In this document: positions 49,701 to 61,700 of the stretch, piece by piece | Layout: every line of letters begins with the position of its first letter | Position numbering within the stretch: position 1 is the stretch's first letter | Assembly: GCF_001949145.1 (NCBI RefSeq) | Contig: NW_019091369.1 | Coordinates: forward strand, 900,767-964,766 | Origin: Acanthaster planci | Taxonomy: Eukaryota > Echinodermata > Asteroidea > Valvatida > Acanthasteridae | DNA: 64,000 bases | Direction: 5' to 3' | Notes under the pieces: generated by a model | Databases searched by the model: none | Told to the model about the DNA's origin: nothing | The model's input: the letters and a program-made list of their open reading frames with translations, nothing else | Translations under genes and position numbers: made by a program

Positions 49701-52700
49701 TACAGGCGAGTACAAGTATACATCAAATTTCACAGCCATTAGGGAATTCTGTTCCAGAAAAACCATATCTGTTTACAAATTGGTTGAAGTAATACAAAGA
49801 CACCCTTGACCTGTTGACATTCTACATGTGTATTGCGTAGTACCAATGGGGCATTGCAAAGTACTGCTTTTCTGTGAATTTGCCAACAGTTCATCTTGCA
49901 GGAAATTCTCAAGAATAGGTAAAAGGACAAGTGCATCTCATTGTATTTCTTTTTATTTACCTACTCACATGATGCTCTGCCAAAAAAACTCAATTCTATA
50001 AGTAGGCAATACAAAGTTTACATAAATTCATTATTGAGCTGGGTGTTTGGCTGACTAAATCATCACTGCTTTTGTGCTTGACAAACTTTGACTGAAAGTT
50101 TTGTGCTCAAGGGAAAATATTGTACTGTGCACAGCTTTCAGGAATACAAATCATTACAATAGCAGATTCAAAATGCCTACACTTACCTGGATGCTATTCA
50201 AACTTTCCTGAAAGAAATGACGCCTAGCCTAGGTTCTCCCTTTATGCCACTAAACAAAGGGCCTAAAAATATACCACTGAAGGCATTCACTTAGTTACGG
50301 GCGGTTGCAAGGACGGTCACAAACATAACATAACTCCACACTCCTGGAAAATGCAAGTTCCAAAACTGTGCCAAGCGTAGCAAGTTTTCAACTTTAAAAT
50401 TATTCAATCTAAAATTTTCCTTGAAAATGGTTTTAGGAGCAACTATGCAGAGCGGAAAATAATGGACCACAGCAGTACCATGCTTAACAACCGGGGGAGT
50501 ACATGTCCATATTTAACTTGTGCCTCATCATCGCTAAAAACACTAGACAATTGTGGAGTAAGCATAAATTCATACCTTTAAAGGAAACGCGGTTGGGAAC
50601 TATAACCACAGCGATCTTGGCAAATTTTGTTATGTAGTATCTAATATGTGTGTGCGTAAAAAATCACAGCAAACAACTTCAGCAACTTTGACGATTTCAT
50701 TTTCACTCAAAGTCAAACAGGGATGATCAAAGTTGTTAAATGCAAGCTGAATCTCTGAAAACAGCTGCTTCAAGTTAAACTGGTGTCGAGTTTAACTGGT
50801 CGTATCATGACAATTTTCGAGAGTGTCTGTAGGTGAAGTGTCAGAACACAGAAGGCAGGCGTCTGCATCAATGCATGTACTGGACTTGCTTTGCAGCAAA
50901 TCAAGCCATGACATTTTGCCCTTCAAGCAAGGGCAAGTTGGACACGCAACAGTTTGTTAACCACTTGGGCGATTTTGCCCGATGCCCTCCTTGCCATTTG
51001 TATATGTTACGTGCATCTAGGTTACCACTCAAAATCCACCATAGGTTTATTATTCAGTGATCAATCTTGCCCAAAGTCGGTGCTTTAACCCTAAGCCCCC
51101 AAGGGTTTCTGGCCCTAACCTTCCCCATTCACACAAAGTTAAACACCCATATGGGACTTTGTGCACAGAGGCTGTTGGACTTTGTTTTTCTGAGGTATGC
51201 CAAACCCAATGCAAAAGCCAGCTGTTATGGGCCTACCACACGTGGTTCCAACAAATTCAGTTTGCTCAGTCCTACCTGAAACATGATCCTCCAATGTTAT
51301 CCCTCGTAACTCTGGTGTTTCAGGGACATTTGGATAGCTTCCACTCACTGTAATACAAACAGAAAGGAGAAAAAAGACATTTGCATAAATCAATGACCTT
51401 ATTAGGAAGATTCTGATCATTACCAGAACTCGTCTGAGCCATCAGCTCTTCCCAATACGCAAGAATATTACAGGCCGTTAGTTTGATCTCATAAGTGTCT
51501 TACCCTCGGGCACTTGGACTGGTTGGCCAGTTATGTCACCTCTACGTCTCTCTAGCCATCGGCTTGCATCTCGCTCTGAAAATTACAATAAGAATGATTC
51601 ACATGGTCTCACAATTCATGTACTGTAAGTGAACAATTCGTAATTTGGAAAGAGTTCCACACATGAACACCCCCTGTGTAAACCCTATGAGACTGGTCTG
51701 AACAGTTGTGTGTTTCTGCATAAATGCGTTAACATTTTCCACACTAAATTTTACTCTTTAGGACAGTACTGCTTTCTGATGGCTGATAAACCACTACAAA
51801 GGGAAATTAGTGATGTCTGTGTATGAAACTGAACTTAACCACCGACATGTTTACAAACACCCTCTGCCATTTTGTTTTGGAAACAAAATAAAACACTGTC
51901 ATAACTCCCTCGAATTTGGTATTTAATGATCAAATTGATATTGTTAACAGTATTCAACAATAAATACTGACAATAACAATCATTCTTAGAAATAAATAAT
52001 TTACAGTGACTTAAATGCTCATTAACAGATATTTTATTGCGGACCATTATACATACCGACTAGTTTCTGAATATCATTTAATACATCCTCTCTATTGATG
52101 TCTCGCAGCATTTCTAACAGCACTCCAATCGTGCTGCCTTGTTGGCATGTCCACGCTGAAAGAACCATCTTTGTGGGGTCTCTCTCCAGTGCAAAGTTCT
52201 CAATCTCCTCATATTCAAATCCCATCTCTCCAGCCAGCCCCGTCCAGTCATTGTGCAGAACTTTGGGAGGGTTCAACATGAGTGACAGGCGTGTCCTTGT
52301 TGGCACATTGAGTGCCCTTGCAGGAATCTTTTCCAAGTCCAACTCACTAGCATCAATGTTTGTAGATCCAGTTGAAGGCAGATTTACACGCAAGCCAGTA
52401 GGCCTACTGCATGTTGAAAGCATGTCCACTTTGCTCAGTTGATCTGCTTGCGTTGATCTGCTACTTGTCATAGAGGACATCGTTTCTGTGTTTGAGCCGT
52501 GTGGTGAGTAATCATAACCACTCATTCTGTTTGTCATATTCGCATTAGTGCCCGGCCTAGTGGGCTTGGACCTAACTGACTCAGTGACTTGGGAATCGGA
52601 ACAAGGCCTGTAACTATTCGATGCTGATGATGAGCCCGAGTTTGGAAACAGGCAGGCTATGGGTTCAGTTCTACCGAGTGCTGTGGTTGTTTCTATCTTT

Positions 52701-52855
52701 GTGGTTTTATGTGTATCACTGTCGACGGGCGTCACCACTTGACTGCTGTACGTGCACGTACCGATGGTGGCATTCCCACCCAGTGTTCGACCCGGATACA
52801 AATATGCCGAGGCCTCTTGATCACGCTTCTCGGAAAATGCAGGACTCGTAGACAT
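46575..52855 (-). CDS. MYD88: MyD88, Toll/IL-1 receptor adaptor (death domain + TIR)
   Basis: MyD88 binds the TIR domains of activated Toll-like and IL-1-family receptors and recruits IRAK kinases through its death domain, leading to NF-kB signalling at the cytoplasmic face of membranes. Six minus-strand exons (52855-52057, 51575-51504, 51347-51276, 47716-47539, 47011-46920, 46723-46575) join in consistent phase to 453 residues. The death domain spans about 183-267 (RLSLMLNPP, DWTGLAGEMGFEYEEIE, LLEMLRDINREDVL). An intermediate segment follows, then the TIR from about 317 with box 1 FDAYVCF, box 2 LCIDFRDLVPGG (the BB-loop proline is kept) and box 3 WFWRRLYSAL. An in-frame TAG at 52940-52942 precedes the first ATG at 52855. 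The odd point is a Ser/Thr-rich extension of about 180 residues before the death domain, where the vertebrate protein has about 20. Confidence 0.94.
46920..47011 (-). CDS. MYD88: MyD88 exon 5: TIR central region
   Basis: Acceptor ccattctcgtag, donor cca a|gtaagt. It encodes CKRMIIVLSPDFLTSEDCNF and QTKFAHSIAP, close to vertebrate [24 protein letters not shown]. Confidence 0.94.
47539..47716 (-). CDS. MYD88: MyD88 exon 4: TIR domain boxes 1 and 2
   Basis: Acceptor ctctgtgttccacag, donor aacag|gtattc. It encodes PPEVFDAYVCFTDADREFVK, then LKLCIDFRDLVPGG and ITAELIENR. Box 1 and the BB loop are intact. Confidence 0.94.
47717..51275 (-). other. MyD88 intron 3 (3.6 kb)
   Basis: The largest intron of the gene. 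It contains a 23-base poly-G run (49029-49051), several TACATGTA words and no other supported feature. Confidence 0.8.
49029..49051 (+). repeat. Poly-G run (23 G)
   Basis: An uninterrupted G run within MyD88 intron 3. It could form a G-quadruplex and its exact length is unreliable in assemblies. Confidence 0.85.
51276..51347 (-). CDS. MYD88: MyD88 exon 3: intermediate domain part 2
   Basis: Acceptor gtttgtattacag, donor tca g|gtagga. It encodes SGSYPNVPETPELRGITLED, similar to the vertebrate VPRTAELAGITTLDD stretch. Confidence 0.88.
51504..51575 (-). CDS. MYD88: MyD88 exon 2: intermediate domain part 1
   Basis: Acceptor tgtaattttcag, donor gag g|gtaaga. It encodes RDASRWLERRRGDITGQPVQ. 72 bases, phase 1 to 1. 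It occupies the place of the vertebrate segment ending KPLQV. Confidence 0.85.
52057..52855 (-). CDS. MYD88: MyD88 exon 1: N-terminal extension and death domain
   Basis: The exon runs from ATG at 52855 to donor gtc g|gtatgt. The first ~180 residues are low-complexity, rich in Ser, Thr, Asn, Arg and Met, with no recognised domain. The rest is the death domain. Later in-frame methionines (for example in NMTNRM and TETMSSM) could serve as alternative starts nearer the death domain. Confidence 0.88.
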
Positions 52856-53100
52856 TCTGAATGCAGAGGAACGTGTGGGTTCAACCCTGCAGATTACAGT
52901 GTCGATGTCAGTCAAGTGAGTCGCTATGCAAAAAAGGGTCTAATGTCCGTTCAGGCGTGTCAGTTATTCCCCAGCTGCGTCAATCTCCTCATTCAGCGGT
53001 TTAGAAAGACGAAATCGTGCAGTGTGTGTGCGATCGGAAACTTTGCACAATGGCGATGACGTACCCTACGTACGTACGAACGAACGTGCTAAGCTTATTT
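52856..53100 (-). promoter_or_regulatory. MyD88 upstream region
   Basis: This should hold the MyD88 start site. It is moderately CG-rich with a tract of overlapping acgtac/cgaacg words at 53060-53088. No TATA box or clear kB site was identified by eye. Confidence 0.35.
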
Positions 53101-56100
53101 TGAGCTCGAGTTAGCCTTTAATAAATCACGCCTAGATCGCATGGCGCTGGGCAAGCGAATAACGTGTAAAACGAGCGTCTTTACGTCTAGTTACCGGCCA
53201 GCATTGGCCAGCGCACTGTTTTACAGCACACAACATAGGTAGAGAGAGGAAGCTTTAAACGTTTTAAAACCTAATAAGTAGAGGAAAAAAGTCCAAAGAT
53301 TTTGTTAGTTAAATGCCTAAAAATACCAAATGTTAACATTTTAGTTTGTTCTGCAAATAGTACATTAAGAAAAGGACTGCCGTGACGTGTAACGTTCGAC
53401 TAAGAATAGGATACCCTTTTTGAAATTGGAATGATCTGCGCTTTTGCGTCAGCTATAGCGCTAAGGGGTTTCCCCTATTCCCCTAATAGTTTGGTTTTTA
53501 GTTTAAAGATTCTTTTTGTTCGTTGAAGGCCTATTTCTGTTCATGATTGTCGTCAAGTCGTATTGTTTTTTTTTTTTTGTTCATTTTACTCATATTTTTA
53601 TTTCTTAAGTTTATGTCCTTCATATTTCTTTATTGTCATTCCTTGGTTTGTCTTTATATAGATAGGCCCTATGTCATATTTATTTTTTTACAATACTGTT
53701 TACCATATTGTTTTGATTTTTACCTTCGGTTCATCCCATCATTTGATATACCAAACTCAGTCAACATAACGGGGCTCGTATTCGACAACTAGTGCTTCTT
53801 ATGTACCCCTCTATTGCAACACCTTGTTATCACTCCATTGTTTTATTTTCCATTTCATAATTTCCACATATTTTCATACTCTTATTCGGAACTGTTTGGA
53901 ATTGGAAATAAACTTAGGCCTATGTAATTAATAGGCCCCTATTCATATGGGTGGCCAAATTTTGCAGAAATGTTACCCTTGGTTAGTAACAGGCTTTGTC
54001 TCATTCATTTGAAAGATTAGTTCATTTTCCTTTAAGTAGGCCTACTTATTTATCAATTTTTTACTCTCTTTTGCTTTTGCAGTGAGGTATAGTAGCCGCT
54101 AGTTGGAAAACAAACACACGACTATGATGTAAAAAAGAGGTCTGTTAAGCCAACCTGCTGACCTATAACTAGAGAAGATCTGATGGACCCGGGGAGTCTT
54201 TTCATTTGAAGACATGGGATCATATCACGACAGAAGCGTGTGGGCCCCCGGCGACGGACCCGCCGCTCCACAAAAGCGATCATCGCCTATCATCATTGAA
54301 AACATCGTAACACAAACAGCGGAGTGGCCGAAGGTAGCGTATTTCGACGTTCCCCTATAGGGTACAGTCCGGGTACAATCAGCACTGTTCAGGGCCCAAT
54401 AACATGCACGCCAACTTCCCTGAGATTCCTGAAACACAAATGAAATTCTTCTCTGGTTACTTATCTTTCACTTTCTTTTCAATTTTTTTGTGGGTTAACC
54501 AATTACATTTTTAATTATTCCCACAAAACAAAAAGTGATTTTTCCGAAGTCTGATTGCAGCCATTTTTCGAGTGGCAACCCTCAACTTTCTGGGGCACTT
54601 AAGAGCATTTTTCAACCGTAGTTTTTAGCCACTCTGCTCTCATATGAAAGCTCAAAGACCCAGGGAGTTGATCCTGGCAAGGATTCACACCATCTCACCA
54701 TTTTGGGGGCCAAACAATCTCCTTTTTCAAAAGATACTGCGGGGGGGCACTTTTAATGCTAATGAGCTGGCTAGAAACTCTCACTTGAATTAGTGGTCTG
54801 CACCCTCAACTTTCCTCGTGCGTTGTTGCCAACCTCTCTGTTGAAAAACTTCATGTTCGTTGTTAAATTTCAGTGTCGGGAAATTTTGTCTGAAGTCCCA
54901 AAACGGTAGCGTCCAACACCTGGGCACAAATCCAGCTCAATGTTCCCTAATTTAGCGCACTTGAACAAACTTAGAGAATTCCTCATTAATATTAATTTTA
55001 TGAATCCCTTCAAAGTCGACAAATTGTAGTAAATCATTATTACCTCTGTACCCACCTAAGAATTTGTACGAAAATTATTTTGTTCGTTTTGAGCGCATTT
55101 TAAGAAAGTTTATCTTGCAATTGAAAAAAAGGGAAATCAGATCAAAATAAAAAAACAGTTGGATCAAGGTTACCCCTTTCCCGAAAAAAGTTTTACAGGC
55201 AAGCCTATCTACATCCCGCCTGCCCGGATCTGTCCACTCTGCATTGGTTAAATTTTCATTCCAAGTGATGGCTTTGAAGGTCTTTTCACTTTCCCTTTAT
55301 CATTCCCTCTTCAAGAGTATGGGTCGGAAAAGGGGTTCAAAACTAACGATGGATTGAGAACCAAATTTTTGGGAGGCATTTTAAGGGGGGATGAAGATTT
55401 ATGTTATGAACTCTGTAAGGCGTTTGGATGGAGGTTGAAACCGGCCCCAATAAGACAACCGAGTTACCGCTGTGGTGTTTCGGTAACCCAAGGATTTGTT
55501 AAGTCACAAAATGTGGAAAGTGGTATGACGTTAAGAACTATCCTTGAATTAAAAGCCCCTGATGATATGCCAATGACACGGGCGCGTCGGACGGGGGGGC
55601 ATGGCCTGATCGCAATAAGCTATCCTCTTTCATCAATAGAAAAAGCGCTCGATAGGTACCAGTGCGCTTAGGCGGAACGTACGGTCGAGGGAGATGAAAG
55701 TTCGTGGCGATTCGGATTCTAATTCTAAAAACTTTTATTTCATTGTACAAGAGCAAAGGACGTCCGGGTCAAGGTGCCAAGCAAGGGGCGGAAGTTAAAC
55801 AAAGAGACAGAAAAACATACGTGTAGAAAGCAGGCGGATGTGGCAAAATCCAACTGAAGTCTGTGAAGGCTTTCAGTATTAAAGCGGCGGACTTTGCTCT
55901 TTGACAAGACACAAACACCCACCCGAAAATGTACAGTTTATACCAGTTTGAGATTCTAGGTCATATTTTCAGCGGATTTATTTTTGGTTCTCGCTGTCGT
56001 TATCTTCTCTTTAGAAGATGCAGCCATCTAGGAAGCAGTCATTAGATCATGGTTATTTCCGAAGTTTTCACTAAGTGTATGTTAAAAAAAAGTCACCTTA

Positions 56101-57151
56101 CTTTTGATTTTTAATTTTAAAAAAGAAATAGGAGGATACATATTCTTCCTCCATTTTTGTTTCCTCAGCTTGGTTCAACGTATCACGAAAAATGTGTACC
56201 ATCCCTGTTTTCAGCTACACCTCAATTTGGGGCACCGTCCCCCTCTTATAAATACTGGGTATCCCCCTTTTTATAGAATGTTACAATACCAAAGTTTACA
56301 GAGAAAAGACAGGAAAAAGAAAACAGTAACCTCCATACCTTAAACAAAGAATGCCACAATGGAGTTTTACGAAACTGATCATTCAATTATGTGGCGAAAG
56401 ATGAGATGTGTTTTCTGAGCAGGCCTTGGCACAAAGACGATGATAAAATTCAATATTTATCGCTGAAAATTTGTGCTCATAATTTGGATTTGATTTAAAA
56501 ATCAAAACTGTGTGACAAATGGTGCACTGAGTCGATTCCAATGAGCAAATTTTAACGTGCAAATCTGTACATCTGATTGAAACACTTTCACCGGGAAAGC
56601 TTTCCTGGCATCGCTAACACCACGGCTACTGTTTGCCAAGTGGAAGCTGTGACGTCAGAGGCCATATACTATTTACAAGGGAAGAAAATACCCAAAGGTT
56701 AAAAAGTACTTATTTTTACACTGCCTGCTTTACTCTTCACCGAGGTGCGCTTATAAATTGTTGATCGAGGGCCTGCAAAAGAATTCAAAAGCTCACACAA
56801 GTGGATTTTTTTCCCACCGTCAACCTGCTGAACAACCTATTATCAATTCAGAGGCCGCCCACTGCTAACCCAAACAATTTGTGACAGGAAGGGTAATATC
56901 CAGGATTTCCAGAAAGGAAAGGGAAGAAATGTTTGATAGATAAAAGTGATTTTTTGGCCTCCCCTGACACACCTGAACTACTACTTTAGCCGTATGATTA
57001 CAACATTGTAATCAAATTTGTACAACAGTTGAAATGACATAACTTGAAACAAAACCATAACTTTGAGATACATATAATTAACTTGATAACATTAACAAAC
57101 CTTGCCTCTCTCAAGGCCATTAAGAGATTCACAAGCAGAGATCTTAGGCAT
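53101..57151. other. Intergenic stretch upstream of MyD88
   Basis: Mostly AT-rich, with several 'aggcctat' words (53.65-54.05 kb) and a T-rich tract at 53.57-53.75 kb. An open frame at 55354-55671 (105 codons) has a non-repetitive translation but begins at TTG, lacks flanking splice sites and matches nothing I know. A minus-strand frame at 54225-54437 is likewise unsupported. Confidence 0.35.
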
Positions 57152-57152
57152 T

Positions 57153-57338
57153 GCCAGGAGAGGGGGAACAGCTATTCCCAGGAGAGGGGGGAGGAACTAT
57201 TCCCAGGAGAGGGGGAGCAGCTATTCCCAGGAGAGGGGGAACAGCTATTCCCAGGAGAGGGGGAGGAGCTATTCCCAGGAGAGGGGGGAGGAGCTATTCC
57301 CAGGAGAGGGGGAGCAGCTATTCCAGGGGGGGGAGCAG
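57153..57338 (+). repeat. 24-base minisatellite (ccaggagagggggagcagctatt)
   Basis: About seven to eight tandem copies of a unit containing caggagaggggg followed by a(g/a)c/gagctattcc. Some units carry an extra G. All three plus-strand frames stay open through it, so the open frames of 118, 86 and 71 codons here are products of the repeat, not genes. Confidence 0.9.
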
Positions 57339-58617
57339 AAATCCTTTCTTCACCAAGGGTAGTTGAAGCGACCTCAACATTTTACCCCACAGTCCCTTAA
57401 CATTTTATAAACTGCTTAAAGCTCATTTCAACAGATGTGTAATGTTAGCCTTGTAAATACCACTCCACAAACTTTGGTAAGAATTCAACCTTGCATTTTA
57501 TTTTGCTTTTTCTTTGTAAACATGTGTATTTGCTTTAATTTTAGGACACCTGTCATTTCCATGTAAAAACTGCCTGATATTCCAATCAATGGAACGACAC
57601 GCCATCTATAAGGGATACATTATTAAACCACCAATACACATATAACCAAAAGAGGTGTCTATCATTACAAGAGGTCACTGCGGAAACCCACACGAGAAAC
57701 TTTGAATGAATAGTTGCTAATCCCCCTTTACTGTATTCCATTCATACAAAGCTCTTCAAAACTCATTTATTTCACATAAATCATGTGTTTGTTGGACCAC
57801 ATGACATAAATTTGCAGAGAACAGTTGATATTCTGTCATATGAACAGCCGAGAGCAATTCTATGCATGAGCTAAATGTACCATACGGTGTACGCAAAACC
57901 TAAAACAGTCCCAAATCCTCCGATTTCAGTATGATTTTACATACACCCTAGGGGTTAGGTTAAGGTTAACGATAAGCACTGTATAAATCATTTTCACTTT
58001 TGTTTCTCGGGTTGTAGCCAATAAATAAAACCAATACCTCCTTTGATAAATCTAATTATACACCTTTCAAAATATTGATGTCTTTAGTGTCTGCTCTAAA
58101 GTTCATAGCAACTTAACTTAGATGATACCCTTCAGACACAAGGTATCTGGTCACTGATTTGCCCGAGCTGAAAGAGAGAGCTGTACTTTGCACATGACCA
58201 CTCGTTAGTTGCCTAGCATACTATTATTCCCATTCACAAGTTGCTTTCAGTTAAAAAAGTCAAACCAAGTCAAGAATCAATGAGTTTCCAATAGGATTCC
58301 AATCTTCAATTTTGTGACACACCCTTCTGACTAAGTCTAGGGTATATGTCTCCCACATGCTGTGAGAGTGACACGAGGCACGTGCTGTGCGATGTAACAC
58401 TGAAAGCAGAGGCCACCAGCTGCGTTTTAATGGCACTTAAAAAACTACCCCCTCATTTGGGGTTTTGACCAATAATGTGCAATGACTTAGTACTTTGTAT
58501 CCAACAGAAAAGGCACTGTAGGAATGACCAATATTAAGACCCTCAGTCAGGTTACGCTAATGGTAAAATGAATAAATTAAAGATACAAACTCATTGCTTG
58601 AATGGTTATTAATTATT
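57339..58617. other. Intergenic stretch
   Basis: AT-rich, with no gene, RNA or clear mobile element recognised. Confidence 0.4.
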
Positions 58618-58623
58618 TTTATT
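58618..58623 (-). terminator. Candidate polyadenylation signal of the unnamed 58.7-64 kb gene
   Basis: AATAAA on the minus strand, about 130 bases past the proposed stop codon at 58752. Confidence 0.35.
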
Positions 58624-58751
58624 ATGCATTCAGAAATCAATTGGAGCGTTAAGAAACTCATTTTGAAATCAACTGATGTTCTACACATACTAGTGCATGT
58701 AGGCTTGACATTCTTACTGATACCACATTGGTGTAAATGAGAGACCGTGGT

Positions 58752-58793
58752 CTACGCCTGTCCTCCGATGGCTCTGACAATGTCTTGCATCAT
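58752..58793 (-). CDS. Unnamed gene, last exon
   Basis: Acceptor tttcaacaagccactcag, then MMQDIVRAIGGQA and TAG. The phase (0) fits donor gattat|gtgagt of the exon at 59026-58899. Confidence 0.6.
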   Translation of the reverse strand: MMQDIVRAIGGQA

Positions 58794-61700
58794 CTGAGTG
58801 GCTTGTTGAAACAGAAAACTGAGAGAAATGACACACAAGGAAAATGAAATGACAACTTTGGAATTTTCAACATTTGTTATTGTTGGTCTTGTACTCACAT
58901 AATCTTTGTGTCCACTTTTTACCATTTCAGAAAAACAATTCAAACCACTGCGGGCCAAAAATGAGGGGCCGGCGAGCATGTCATTGGTGCTGGATACGTT
59001 TAGTGACAAGTCTAGTGCCCAGCCCACTGCCAATTCCTAATCCTTACAGATTGGTGCATATCATGCGTGCTCCACGCCATAGGCTCATGAACCAACAAAC
59101 ACTTCCTCAATTCAAAGTACGTTTTACCCTGCAGTTTATCATCTGTCTTCCTATTTCATAAATATTACCCCAGAAACTCAAAGAATTCAGAAGTCTTATA
59201 AGTAGCCTTCATTGATTTTTAAAATTGTATCATTCAAACTAAAACAACCTTAACTGGATAGAATGGGATTTGAACCTGGGTCACTGTACCAGTGTTCTAC
59301 CAACTGAGCTATCCAGCCTTACGTTGAAAGCTCTTCCCATTTGTCAATATCTTTGATCAGGAGCGCTAGTCAGAGGCCATAAAACCTGAAACTCCATATT
59401 ACCAGAGTGAACGCTCACACGCACAATTATGTGAGTAAAAGACATTAGCGCGAGAACCAGCCCATGAACCAACTCCATTCGTTTGTACGGCATTCACTGG
59501 TTCTACATGACATCACACTTTTGGTACTCATTCGAACCTGGGGTCAGGTCCCAGACCCAATGCAACTGGTGGGTTATTGTGACCAGCTACTTAGGTGACT
59601 CACTTATCCGCGTTTGGACCAGCAACATCATCTTCAATATGCTCATTCCTCAGTTTCTGTAAGTCCTCAAGTTTACTGTTAACAGCTGTCAGACAGGTCT
59701 TGATTCCTGCAACCTTCTTTGTGCCTGCATGAGCAAAAAACACACAGAGGGTATCTACAACGCCACCTTCATTACTTACATTCTCAAATAAACCAATCCA
59801 AGGTAGGTACCCAAGCCAAATCTTGACTGAGTACATATTTACCTGAGCCTCTTGGAGATGCAAACCATATGAGAGATGGCACAAAAGATGTAATTAATTA
59901 CCGTGACTGACGGCATGTAGAATGTATACCATCCCCACCAGATCCTCAACGCTTTGCACAGCATTGGATGATGTACACTGTTCTATCTCATTGACAAAGG
60001 ACCTGCGTAACAGTGAGAACACAAAGGGTTTAAAGGTCAAAACGTATCTAGACTTAAAAAAAGAGAAAAATGTCGGAACGAATAGTTTCGTGCTAAAAGA
60101 GTCATCTTTGTGTGTGTACGCATAGGGGGGGTGTTGAAAGAGTGGAATGCCTGTACATATCTCTCTGATAACACTAAAATGATTTTAAAAAATATATATC
60201 TGATTTCTGATATTTTGTTTAAGGTCATTTGTGTCGAGCTTAGTGTATTGTGTGAGTTTCAAATGGATATTTAGACGTGGATAAAAAAATGTCGAGAGTT
60301 CCGACAAATTTCACTGCGTGAGGTTCTCTCACAGGTGTTTTAAGTCAAAGTGGCTCTGACAACTTGGGACTCGCTTTGTTAGGTTGGATCACATATCCAT
60401 CTATGCTAGAACTCAAGAGTATGAAAGTGACCACACATTACACTAAATTACAGATTGTAAAAGGTTTAAAATACAGATGTTAATCTGTTTGTTTTGAGTT
60501 GTGCAGTTCTGAGAAGATCTTGTTGTTCCAACTCGACGTTTCTTGAACAGCATGCTCTGTTTGTTATCAGGGGAAAGAGCACAGTATGAAACGTCACGTA
60601 GAAACAACTGATTCTTTGCAGAGCCACACAGCTCACAGAAGACATGAGTTTCCACGCTTTGAGCTCACTCTTATCCATTTTGTTCATGTCCACCATGCAA
60701 ACCTATATGTCATAGCACTAAACTACAAATCTCATCATGGGTAACATCGCGACAAGTGACAAAGTGTCCACTCAGTCAGGGTACATACATCCAGAATATT
60801 TAGAGACAATTACAAGCAGTAGAAGACATTAATCAATCACAGCCAATGATAGCATTAGGTACTATCAGCCCCAAGCTGGACCAAGAGAGGGCGCAATTTC
60901 CCCAGAAACGCGGGTTCCATCGGTCGGAATGCAATTCTCTTGTTCCCAAACTTCTATGAAATGCATGCATTACAATCGTATCACTACAAAATGAGCATTC
61001 CTACCAACATTGCTCTTTTCAACCGATGAGGGGGTGCTTCTGCTCAAGGTGGATACCTTAAAAGTTCTTCAACCTTGAGTAACCTTTGACTTTTGTACAC
61101 TACCTAGAGGATTTAATTTTTCAAGAAATAATCTGGCCATTTCATCATGTCAATATTGAGCTTGAATTACCCCAGCATGGACTGTGTCCGTGCTATCATG
61201 TCTAGCAAGAAAGCAGACAGTGTAGGTAACTTGGTCACATCCTGGCAATGGTCCAGCCCGCCTCCTTGCATCCGATGCGTTACCTCGGCAACGATGGCAG
61301 CCATGACTGATGGCATGATATCATAGGCTGGGGTGCCTCGGACACCTTGTTGTTGTTTGTGGCAACAGTGCAGGACTCCCCGGACGGCTGGCTTGATTGC
61401 AGTCAGTGTCTGGGAGCAGAAAAAGAACTGGTTACAGTCCCGTGTTTGTAACCATTTGAAAGACCTAATCGATATATCATATAAACTGAAGCAGAAAATC
61501 CTTATTCTTCAACTTGAATACATAACAATCAACAGTTTAGAGGAGAAATGTTGAATGTCATATCAGGAAATATTGCTCCAGTGTCCCAAGTTACAGTTAT
61601 GAAAAAGTGGCTGTGGTTATGATATTCGCACTTAATATTACTTTGTTACCGAATAGAAACTCCATTCGCAGGTGATTGAATGTGAACATATCTGTAGCCT

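Noticed and set aside
57044-57400. Open frames of 118, 86 and 71 codons
   Set aside because: All are translations of the 24-base minisatellite in different frames.
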